Source: Scleropages formosus (lineage: Eukaryota; Chordata; Actinopteri; Osteoglossiformes; Osteoglossidae). Taken from it: a stretch of 64,000 nt of DNA. Where the stretch lies: NCBI RefSeq assembly GCF_900964775.1, contig NC_041812.1:14317334-14381333 (forward strand), written 5' to 3'. Positions within the stretch are counted from its first letter, which is position 1. Each line of letters begins with the position of its first letter. Both the position numbers and the translations under genes were made by a program. Below the pieces are notes generated by a model, which worked only from the letters and a program-made list of their open reading frames with translations, ran no database searches and was not told the origin of the DNA. Shown piece by piece: positions 25,801 to 34,951 of the stretch.

Positions 25801-27054
25801 ATGAAAAGCACTGAGACCCTAAATTGGACAAGCAGTTAATGAAAATAAATGTGTTACAGCATATATTTAATTTTTGCTTTGTCTGTTTTCTACATAACCT
25901 AATCTGTGAATAAATCAAGGCACATTCATTGTTATTAAGTGGTTTTACAGTTATGTTCAGAGTACTGGTCCCAATTGTTTTTGATGGTTGAGGATCCACT
26001 GTATGTATTGTCAGTGGCTTTGAGATGTGTGATGAATCCCAATGATATCACATGGAATAGCCATAGAACAACCAGAAGCAATTCAAACATACAAGATGTT
26101 TGACATATGTGTGTTATAATTCTTAGGTATGGGGTCATAAATGGGCCGATTTGTCAGAATATGGCTTTGGAGTGGCTTTACTGAATGACTGCAAATATGG
26201 CTACTCTACTTACCGGAACACACTTTCTCTTTCTCTGTAAGTTCTCTCCTGATTGCTTTCTGAAATACTGCAGTACTTTTAATTTAGCACACTAGAGCAA
26301 CACTGAACGCACCAAACTAATTATAGGACTGTAAGAAGTGGTTGTTAAAACAATTTAACTGTCTCCCTTTTTCAGACTTCGTGCACCTAAAGCTCCAGAT
26401 GCCAATGCAGACATAGGGCAACATCACTTCACTTATGCAGTCATGCCACATTCAGGCAAGTTTGAACACATTTTGAGTTGCATGAAATGTTTTGAGGTTA
26501 ATGCAGAAGTGAGAATATGCTTTATTTTTCTATTTTAATTCACAGGATCCTTCCAGGAATCTTCTGTCATCCAGTGTGCATACAATCTTAACTTTCCCCT
26601 TCGCCTGTTTCCCAATGCCCCTGACCAGAGTTCCTGGAGTGCTTTTTCTATCAATCCTTCTGCAGTGATCCTGGAGACCATAAAACAGGTGTGTTGGTAG
26701 TGGTCTTGGGGTAACTTCCCACCATGAAGCCAATACTTATGTATCTGTGCCTTGCAGGCTGAAAACCACAAGGATGCACTTGTGGTTCGCATGTTTGAAT
26801 CCCATGGAAGCAGTGTCTCAGCAACACTAACTACCACTTTGCCGCTACGAGAGGCTATACTGTGAGTACATTTAATTTGGGAACAAGTGATTGCACAACC
26901 CTGTAGCTAAAATTTAATTAATAATGATATTCTCCTCAGCTGTGACCTCGTGGAGCGTCGTATATCAGCACAACCAACACCAGTCACAGCCTCTGGAATA
27001 TCTCTGGACTTCCAACCCTTTCAAATTGTGTCCCTTCTGCTCTTCTTCCAGTGA
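13802..27054 (+). CDS. man2c1: Cytosolic alpha-mannosidase 2C1
   Basis: GH38 alpha-mannosidase that trims free oligosaccharides released in the cytosol during ER-associated degradation; the family is Co2+-dependent. 26 exons: 13802-13920, 14418-14543, 15719-15842, 15967-16037, 16167-16344, 16657-16846, 16997-17103, 17185-17295, 17372-17464, 18048-18164, 18943-19038, 19134-19279, 20847-20970, 21059-21180, 23738-23823, 24177-24326, 24606-24688, 24768-24862, 24963-25067, 25173-25329, 25518-25661, 26127-26236, 26376-26455, 26546-26688, 26758-26861, 26940-27054 (TGA). Length is 1,031 residues against 1,040 in human. The metal site GHCHID is at 263-268, and WLPDTFGYS (from 375) carries the likely nucleophile Asp378. 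Later blocks are [34 protein letters not shown] and DWARFEVWGHKW. No signal peptide is visible, in keeping with a cytosolic enzyme. The start MSAVAAMF sits where the human start does. Two introns (after exons 7 and 23) use GC donors. Confidence 0.97.
14212..14398 (+). repeat. tRNA-derived SINE, 'CTGCCTTTGGA' family (man2c1 intron 1)
   Basis: Full-length copy: GCTGGTAGCGTAGTGGTTAG head, CAGGTTCGATCTCC B-box, then AAGGTACTTAACCCTAAATT and a tail GCTTTGGAGAAAAGTGTTGG ending in CTAAATGAATAAAT. It runs in the same sense as the gene. Confidence 0.85.
17686..17889 (+). repeat. tRNA-derived SINE, (TG)n-tailed family (copy 5, man2c1 intron 9)
   Basis: Well-preserved copy with GCGCGGTGGCGCAGTGGGTT head, GACTGGCGTCCCGTCC and GGGACAAGCGGTTCAG before a (TG)7 tail. 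Low divergence from copies 2, 8 and 10 suggests recent activity of the family. Confidence 0.88.
18230..18475 (-). repeat. SINE of the 'ACATGGGTTTGATCCC' family, decayed (man2c1 intron 10)
   Basis: On the minus strand it reads GAGTTTACATGATCTCCC, then GTGGGTTTCCTTTAGGCACT and CTGGTTTCCTCCCAGGGA, the body of the family seen intact at 44,545-44,906. Confidence 0.6.
20308..20749. mobile_element. Short Tigger-like DNA transposon, non-autonomous (man2c1 intron 12)
   Basis: 442-bp element flanked by TA on both sides. The ends are inverted repeats: CAGGTATGCGCTGCTT on the left and, reading inwards, CAGGTATGCGCCACTTAA on the right. There is no transposase frame. The block AGTGGTCCCATAAAAATATA and the right-end GTCGTTAAGTGGCGCATAC look very like a short mammalian Tigger-group element as I remember it. 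TA target and CAG ends fit the pogo/Tigger branch of Tc1/mariner. Confidence 0.75.
22238..22835. mobile_element. Tigger (pogo) DNA transposon, internally deleted (man2c1 intron 14)
   Basis: 598-bp element flanked by TA. The left end CAGTTGACCCTTGAACAGTG and the right end, read inwards, CAGTTGACCTTTGAACTGCG are its terminal inverted repeats. The body includes AATAGCCTACTGTTGAGTGG, CTGTATTCTTACAATAAAGC and GATACCGTAAGCTTACGTCA, which match a mammalian Tigger-type consensus I know closely. There is no transposase frame; it is a deletion derivative. Confidence 0.85.
22853..23190 (+). repeat. SINE of the 'ACATGGGTTCAATCCCC' family (man2c1 intron 14)
   Basis: The head has a GGTGGCACAACAAG A-box-like start and an ATGGGTTCAATCCCC B-box; the middle is TGCGTGGGTTTCCTTGC and the tail GTCGCCTTGAAGAAAAGAGT then CTGCTAAATAAATA. 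It lies 17 bases after the Tigger element. Confidence 0.8.
23893..24106 (-). repeat. tRNA-derived SINE, 'CTGCCTTTGGACCC' family (man2c1 intron 15)
   Basis: Minus-strand copy: its head lies near 24,100 (GGTTAGAGCTGCTGCCTTTG) and its tail at 23,900 (CTCAAATGAATAAATG-like). It stops about 70 bases before the next exon. Confidence 0.8.
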
Positions 27055-29792
27055 GGAACATTACACTCCTGTTATGTAAAAATTGAGAGTTTATGGTCAC
27101 ATTCTAATTACTTTCCAACTGAGCATCCAAAATGTTTAAATTAATTTAAATATTTGATGAAATACTTTGTGTGAACTGAAAAGTGATTAACCATTCTTCT
27201 TACTGCTTTTCTTAAGGTAGATTTTTAAACACTTGTGTGTAATACATTTTTCAATGATCTGAGAATTTATCATGTTGGTGGAAGAATGCAGTAGGGTCCT
27301 TGCTTACAGGTCCTACTGAACTTTTCCACTGCACATGCTGGCCTGGATGCAATTTTCTTGGCATCACTAACTGTTTATTCTTATCTTGACCAAATTCCTG
27401 CCCTTTCTTTAATTACATTTTCATCCTTTACATTTTTGTTCTGAATTTCATGTGTTGCATACTCTCTATAACTTTTCTGGCTGGTTGTTCAGAAACATGT
27501 TGGCAAAAACCACAAGCTGTAGTATATTTTATAGACAGACTTTCTTTGTGATAAGGGTCTGTCTGTCTATATTGTCACTGCTGGTATCTAAAATGTTTCC
27601 ATTTCTTTAGGAGATTTATCTGAGCAAAGGAAACTCAAACCTGAACTCGATGACTTTTTTTTTTTTTTCTTTTCAGTGTAACTCATTTGGATGGACTGAC
27701 TTCTAGTGGACTTAGTTGTATGAAATCATATAGATACCTCATATAAGCACTTCTCAGAGAATTACATTTATCATTAGAATGGTGAGGGTAGTTTTATTTC
27801 GTGGTAAGTTTTGTTCAGCTGAAAATTCTACTGATCAGAGATGTGTAGTTAAGTTTACTGGTGAGGATAATGAATTTAGGAAAAGCCTACAAACAATTTC
27901 TACAGTTAAGATAGTACTGTAGTTAGTTATCTAGTTCCATAGTCAGTTTAAATAATAATTCTACAAGATTATGCAATTCCTCATGGCCACCACCTAATTA
28001 CACTGCAATCATGTCTGTTTATGAAATGAGACTTGGCAGAAATAGCAAGAATATAACATGACTACAGAAACTGACTTGTATTTAGCAGAAACCTTGTTCC
28101 AAAAGAAGATACTTGCAGTCATTTACCCACAGTAAAGTACTTTAACGCACGCTAAGAGAAGTTCCTCCTTTCATCCGTTTCACTAGGTCGCGGTGGTGCT
28201 GAACCTATCACAGAGTCATAGGGTGGTAGGCTAGTCAGGGTATATCCTGAACACCCCATCCATCACAGGGTAGTCACACACATTCTATAGCTCATGCACA
28301 CAAGTGAGTGATTAGTTTCTCTGGAGCATGTCTTTTGACTATGGGAAGTAACTGGAGCACCTTGAAGAAACAAACACATAGAAGCTGCAGTCAGATCTGA
28401 ACTCACAGCCCAGTACCTATGAGACCCCAGCACTGCCCATTGTGCCAAATGAGTATGGGTTCACATCTTGACTTTTAGTTGTGTGGTGTATGTGTGTCCA
28501 GTGCCCCCTCCCCACAGTACACAGACATGCATAGAAGAAGGCAATTAAAACACTTTTGCACCTTCACTTACTGTGAAAAACCCATACGAAAGCTGTCCAT
28601 GTAACGGCTTTGACTCGATCGCCCTTACCTATCAAATTACAAAATAATTTGCTAATCACAAGTGACTTTAATTCTGAGGTAAATATTAAATTGTAGTTTA
28701 ACAAATGACTATTGGAAGACAGTAAAAAAAATTATGTGGTGGTAAAATTTAATTTTCACATTTTTGGAGAAGTATAATTGAATATTTGTTCAATCTGTAG
28801 GTTATTTTTGTTAGCAAGTTGAAACTGTTTATGAGGGGCAAAATTTAAAATATAAATTAAGTGCAGGACTGCTGACCCATACATTTAATTATAGTGTGAC
28901 CTGAGGAATGCTGTGGCACAGATAAAAGAGATGAATGGTCACCTGACACCTGCCAATATGTCTATCTTCAGCACATTAAAAATGAGGCTGTCATTCACTA
29001 ACATCAACAATAATTGAATGTAACTGTAAAATTCCAGTCCAGGTCCTTTCAGTGTAAAGCTGTAACCTGTGTGCTATTACCCTTAATACTAACTTTCAGA
29101 CAAACTATAAAGATTATATATTAACTAAATTATGTAATGATATAAACAGCTTTAATAACATGAACATGCTTACACTAGTGTAAATACAGCCTTAATTTCA
29201 TAATCAAATGAAGATCATCTTACTTCTACCTTCATAACACTACATGGCTCCACTAAAGGCATAATGTCCACACTTTGCAAAGTGAAAGACAAGGAGAGTA
29301 ATTTTGTGATTTTTTTTTTTTTTTTTTTTGGTCAAACATCTGTGAGCCAAATTGTCCAAATGTCTCTGACCAAGGAGTGCCCCATCTTATGCTTCATGTG
29401 TAGACTCCAGACCTCTGCAACCTGCAGTGAAGTGGTTATTGATGATATAAAAAGAAACAAGGTAAGAAAAAATGTTGGTATGACTACAAATTTATGTAGC
29501 AGTAAGTCGTATTCACTTAAATTGGTTTGTTTGACAGACTTCACAAGTATCGTAAGGAAGGTGGTAGGACGTGGAATGTCATTTAGTAATAAACTGAAAA
29601 ACAGCAGCTAATAAAATTAATACAGGTTTTGACACAATTTACCCACAATGAAATAGATGAATTACCACCAATTCTGTATATACCATTTTTAAAATATTTT
29701 TAATATCAGTTCCCCAAAATGCCACAGTGTCTATATTATTTTAAATAAAGTGAGGATGTTTAAGTGAAAATCTCCATTACAAACAAAACAGT
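27055..29792. other. Gap between the convergent man2c1 and commd4 ends
   Basis: No coding exon seen. It holds the two 3' UTRs, T- and A-runs, and one repeat at about 28,185-28,462. In human this place holds NEIL1, of which I see no trace (no MPEGPEL-type start or helix-two-turn-helix). Confidence 0.6.
28185..28462 (-). repeat. Fish LINE-tail-type repeat (minus copy)
   Basis: On the minus strand it runs from CAATGGGCAGTGCTGGGGTC through CTACCCTGTGATGGATGGGG to AGGTTCAGCACCACCGCGAC, the widespread fish '...CTGTGATGGACTGG...CCGCGACC' 3' unit. It is diverged. Confidence 0.6.
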
Positions 29793-32792
29793 TCAGTGTA
29801 GTGCATTCATAAGTGCTTGAGCTTGCTTTAACTCTGTAAAGAAAGAAAAAAAAAAAAAAAAAGGTCATGTAGCAATAAGAAATGTCCCCAATAAAATCTG
29901 CATAATATCAAGAATTCTTTAATTAAAACAGCTTTAATCTATATTTAATAGTGTCCACTGGATTCATACAATATGTCAAGGATAAATTTAGTACATTTTT
30001 CACACATGCAACACTAGATAATGCCCTTACCCATCAGCAGGACTCTGAACTTGTCAGCACCGATGGACATTACAGTGGTCTGTGTGGAGTTCTGTTCTGC
30101 CCCTTGGGTCTGGAGTTGAAGCTGCACCACAGGCTCGTTCACCTCCTTCAGCTCACTTGAGCTGAGAACGTAGTCCACACGCCAGGAAACCCCTTCAAGA
30201 CGACTGACTGAAATGCAGAAGACCACACCTTCCATTAATAGCTTGTCTAAGCTGCAAATATGATGCCATAAGACCACAGTAATCAGTAAGATTCCCTCAC
30301 ATATTTACACAAAAATTTGGACTATGCACTACTTTAAAAAAATTTGCAAAACAAGCTATCAACTCTCACGAGAAATGCCTTATGAGAACAGAAATTTCCA
30401 TGCTGAAGGTGAGCCTTGTTGAATTCATGTGCCACACAAGGTGAGAACCTTCCCCCAGTTGTGGTTTCTCCCACACAGCTGTCTCTTAGAAATTCATCCA
30501 GACAGGGGGTAAACATGCAAACTCTACACAGACTGAGCCAGATTGAAACCTATGCCCAAAAAGCCTAGGTGCTCTGGAACAATCGCACCACTGTCCCACC
30601 TTAATTTACTATTATTTTATCACAAATGGTACTTCATACATAGCTCGGCAGAAAGGGGCTAGGCTAAAAATTTTGAGGCACAGGAACACATTTTTGACAT
30701 CTAAAATTTGAGTTTGTTTCATCAGGATTTACTTTGCAAGCAGATTTTCAGGAATCAGTTACACTTGTTATGAAAAACCTCTTTTTAAATACTTTGCATA
30801 AGTCTCTGCTCTAATGTAGACAAAATGGTATTTTGTTACATTCCACAACAAAGTCAGTACTGTTTATGCAGGAACTCACAGCGCAGACTGGTCTCTCTCA
30901 GCTTCTCCTGTAGGGCAGTATGCTTGTCTTCATATGATTTACACAGACCTGTAGTGTGCTCTGGTGGAAAGATATCAGTTAAGCGTGAGCATATGAAGAG
31001 AAAATAACATTAGACAATAACTACTGTGGCAATTTATTTAGAGTCTTACAGCCACAGCACTGAAAAGCTTACATTGTAGAGTCTTGTCTAGGCACCGTGA
31101 AGGCAGTGGGTTTTTTTTTTTTTTTTTTTTTAAAAAGTAAAAGCAACAGTCAAAGTGGGAAGTTAATTATGAATCAGATGTAAAATGTTATTTTATGTTG
31201 CAGAACTTTTTAAAAAGCTTTAGGTTAACAGTTTAACATGAAGGCTTAAAGAATGACAAGGATACAGCTACGTTAAGTCAGAAATGCACACTTCTGGAGT
31301 TAATAACTCTTGCAGTATTTTTACTGACTAAATGTCTGTCCATCCAATATTTTGTATTATATTATTGAATTTCCTAGGCCAGTGTCAGCTGGCATAGATC
31401 TGTGTTACATCAATTTACCAGACTTAATCAAGAGTTACTGAACTTGAAGAATTTTTTTCACGTCAGTTGAAAATATCATAGTCATATCTGTCTTACAAAA
31501 TTATACTGCCTCTGTTTAGGTGCCTGAATTTCTGGGTACAAATGTCTTTGAAAGTAACTACATTATTTGAGATAATAGCCCGTTTAACTGGTGAGAGAAA
31601 CGTAATAAAGGATTTTAAAAAAATAATAATTCCATAACTATTCCTAATTTGACATGATGTGGACTCTGCGACGAATTCAGCTACACAATTATTAAAATCA
31701 CACAAAAAAGCGACTAAATAATACAGCGCTCGGCTGACCGCGTGGGACACGTCGCGAGTTCTCGTCCCGCACAGGTTAACAAACAGACAAACGAAAATCT
31801 TCGAGTGAAGAGCCACGCGCTGGGGGCGTGGCTCTTCACTCGAAGATTCTTACAGCCTGCCCCACCCCCTACCTACTGACTCACCTTTGGGCAGACCCAG
31901 CTGCTGCAGCTCGCTGGAGAGCGACTCGCTGTCCACGTCATGCTTGCTCGCGCTCAGCAGGATGAAAGTGAGCACCGCCAGGCTGGCCTTCATATCGCTG
32001 CTCTCTGAGAGGAACACGGAGCCGTTACACCAGCACAAGCAGGAACACTTTTCAGTCGCTAGTGTGCAGACTAATGAAACACTTCGGTACAGATTTGCCG
32101 GCGGTTCAACTTACCAAACTTCACATCCGTGGCGAGCTTTGCCAGTTTGTCGTACTGGAAATACACAGTAATGCACGGTTAATGTGTTTTGACTGTTAAG
32201 GTCAAACTAAGTCGCTAATTCGGTTTTCGTACGTCACGTCACACACGGTTATATCACCAGCCAAGGTGGCTTACTAACTCACTGCGAAGCAAAAAAAAAA
32301 AAAAAAAAAAAAAAAAGTTAAAAGGCCACTTACGTCAATTCCTTCTCCAAGAAGATCTTTCATCACTTGAACGCAGAGCAGTTTCATCTTTACACTCGAC
32401 TGCAAGACATTTCATGGTTCCTGTAAGTACGTCTACAATCAGGTGAAATACTTTACAGAAATAAAGTTCTCTCACTGTCAGTGTTCGTGGGCGGACAGAT
32501 CGCATTTGTCACTTAACTATTTTCGCTAAAGTGCTGATTTCGGCGAGCACCCAGTCGGGGCAGTCCAGGTCTCCACAAAACCGGAATCGCTTAGAGAAAA
32601 CAAACACATTAACTTAATCGTTTGGGTTAAATCTTCGCAAGTGGAGTGCAGTTAGCATTTAGGAACAACCTAACTGTGTAATACCCAGGTGACAATTTTG
32701 TATATTGCAGAGTCTAACTACCACCCATTATATATATATATATTTACTGTAAAATTTATCCATAGCTATCAATTAAAATGAAAAACTACCAT
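29793..32792 (-). CDS. commd4: COMM domain-containing protein 4
   Basis: Subunit of the CCC/Commander complex, which works with WASH and retriever in endosomal sorting and also touches NF-kB signalling. Minus-strand exons: ATG-only exon 32792-32790 (inferred), 32589-32518, 32399-32334, 32154-32115, 32004-31885, 30948-30880, 30207-30031, 29833-29793 (TGA). This gives 195 residues; human has 199. Clear blocks are [20 protein letters not shown], the helical [12 protein letters not shown], and the C-terminal COMM domain with [12 protein letters not shown] and [12 protein letters not shown], ending [13 protein letters not shown]. Human protein also begins [10 protein letters not shown], and the arithmetic (exon 2 in phase 0) needs exactly one upstream codon group; the only ATG followed by GT that I see close by is at 32792. 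All other introns have standard ends. It converges on man2c1. Confidence 0.93.
30458..30602 (-). repeat. SINE of the 'ACATGGGTTTGATCCC' family, partial (commd4 intron)
   Basis: On the minus strand it starts GGTGGGACAGTGGTGCGATT, followed by GTTTCAATCTGGCTCAGTCT and GTAGAGTTTGCATGTTTACC. Only the 5' third of the family is present. Confidence 0.65.
31796..31848. repeat. Perfect 23-bp inverted repeat with 7-base loop
   Basis: Left arm 31796-31818, loop GCTGGGG at 31819-31825, right arm 31826-31848. The arms are exact reverse complements over 23 bases (core GAGTGAAGAGCCACGC). It lies in the commd4 intron, 37 bases past the 5' splice site of the 32004-31885 exon in gene sense. Confidence 0.9.
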
Positions 32793-32999
32793 TTTTTTGT
32801 GCTTCTAATCCACTCCGTTAACAGACTTCTTTCTGCTCGAGACCAAGTCAGCTGACTTCTCTCTCCCGCGTGCTGGACAACAAATACGGAACCCGGAGTT
32901 TCTGAGGCCCTCGTGTCTTTAGCTTCGCTGCGGTTTGGTGTGTCAAACGAGTTTGAACCGGATTAGGGGCACTGCAGAAGGGGATGGCATTCAAACCTG

Positions 33000-34951
33000 A
33001 ATCACTTTAAATACTTACAGAAATTAACCCAAGAAGTAACGGTAAACTTAGTTTTTAAAAAACTTACATTGTGACACATTGGGCTATCAGGAAGCAGGAC
33101 CAATCAAAGGCCTGTGTAAAACTTGTGCTCTTGTTTGTGCTTTTTACATAATATGTGACTGCTGAGGGACTAGAAACATGATGGGGAAGGTGAGAGAACT
33201 CTCTCTGGCAGGTCCATGTATCCTGGTTTGTTCAAGGTCATGCCCCTCTCTGCTGCTACAGGTTTAAGTAGGTTAAATAGAGGTTTCTGAGGGCATTGTC
33301 TCTCCTCCCTCTGTGCTGTCACTGTCCTGTACAGTGCACAGCTTTAATAACACCAGTACCCTTAATTACGCTTCAAAGTTATCAAATGAGTCAAACACTT
33401 GTTTTTAAGACTACACTGTCTTTTTGTCAAGTATAAAAACAACCTTTATTTGAATTTTTTTCATTAATTATAGGGAACACATTTGACTGACTAACCAGTT
33501 GAAATAGATAATCAAATGCACTGGTAATATTGCATGCATGGGTGGGGTGGATCAAGGTTTGTCCTGCATCATACCAGACTGAGATTTGCTTTCAATTTTC
33601 TCTCCAGTCCTGAGAATACTGGAGTAGCTGTATACTGGTTTAGCTGTTTAAACTGCAGTTATTAGCTGATGTCTTTGCATCTAGAATATTCTTACTGTCA
33701 AGGTATCAATAGATACCCTTATTAAGGGTAATTGTGCTCTGAATCCAAAATGTTGTGGAGTGAAGATTCTCTGTGATGTGGCAGTCCACATAGTATCAAC
33801 AGTGATAGGAGAGTTGACGTTGCCTCTCAGATGAATGAGGAAGTTGCAGATCATTTAGAGGCAGGAAATGGACAGACACAAGTTCTAAGTTCTGTGACTT
33901 GGTGTCTGAGTATATGGAAGTTATTTATTCAAAAGTGCAGGAAGTGCAGATTGATTAGCTTCTTTAGAACCTTGCCCCATGTTGCTGATCTCTCTTACTG
34001 CTAAGTGTTGAGGATGAAAGACTTAGGTTTATGCCTCACTGTGTAAAAAGGCCCTTGGGCATGAGAACTCATGAGTTGGGGGTTCTTCCATTTATAATGC
34101 CTGAAGGATCTTATCCTGAAGTGGGGACAAGCAGGCCAGATGCACCAGAAAGACTTTAACTGCTCACAGGTGGACCTGACAGCTTCCAGTAATTGCCTCT
34201 GTTCTTTTCAACTCTGAGGATGGAGCCATGTTGCCATTCCCAGTATACTGTTCTTGGAATGACTGCTGGTGTTATGACTACATACAACAGTCTGCTGGCT
34301 CTTTTATGCTGACTCTGTTTCGTACACCACCAGTGTTGGACAATGGAACAAGCAGGATATGACTGACAGCAAGTAGAAAACAGAACCATTGACTCCTGAT
34401 ACAGGTACATAGATAAACACCATAAATGCACAGCATGAACATGATGTGAAGCAACCCATGAAAAGCAACTAGTCTGAATTATCCATGCAGGATGGAGGAT
34501 GTCAATTTATGCAATGTATACTATTCAAATGTACTTAGTTCATTTCTATGATGTCGCTTTGGAGAAAAGCATCTTGCTAAATGAATAAATCTAAATGTAA
34601 TATCGTGATCTCAATGTCCCCTGAGTTTTCATGAAAATAAAAAATTAAAAGGTATGCTCAATTTTATAGTTAAGCTCAAAATGCCACACAATATTTTGTT
34701 TTTATGTTTCTGTTTTCATTAGTGACTAACATGTGAAAGATATGATTTTGAAGCACAAACTGCAGTATTCATCAGATATTAAATACAAATCCTTTTCATG
34801 ACTTTCATGCAGTACCATATGCAAATTGAGGGAACAGAAGTGATTGTTCTCATGTCTAGCTATAATCAAAGTACTGGCTGACAGTTCAGCTAACAAGATG
34901 GTATGTGCCTCTGAACCTGGAAAGGAACCTGATTCCTGATGGCACTGTTTG
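33000..34951. other. commd4-fbxl22 gap
   Basis: No exon recognised. A SINE tail fragment (GCTTTGGAGAAAAGCATCTT then GCTAAATGAATAAA) is at 34,553-34,600. The stretch 34,150-34,430 has the look of old retroelement sequence but I could not identify it. The 5' flank of commd4 lies at about 32,800-32,980 and is moderately GC-rich. Confidence 0.4.

Noticed and set aside
31722-31778. tRNA-like stretch (GCTCGGCTGACCGCGTGGGA ... GAGTTCTCGTCCCGC)
   Set aside because: The B-box-like part is tempting, but no acceptor stem closes and the D and anticodon arms do not form. Probably an old SINE head or chance.
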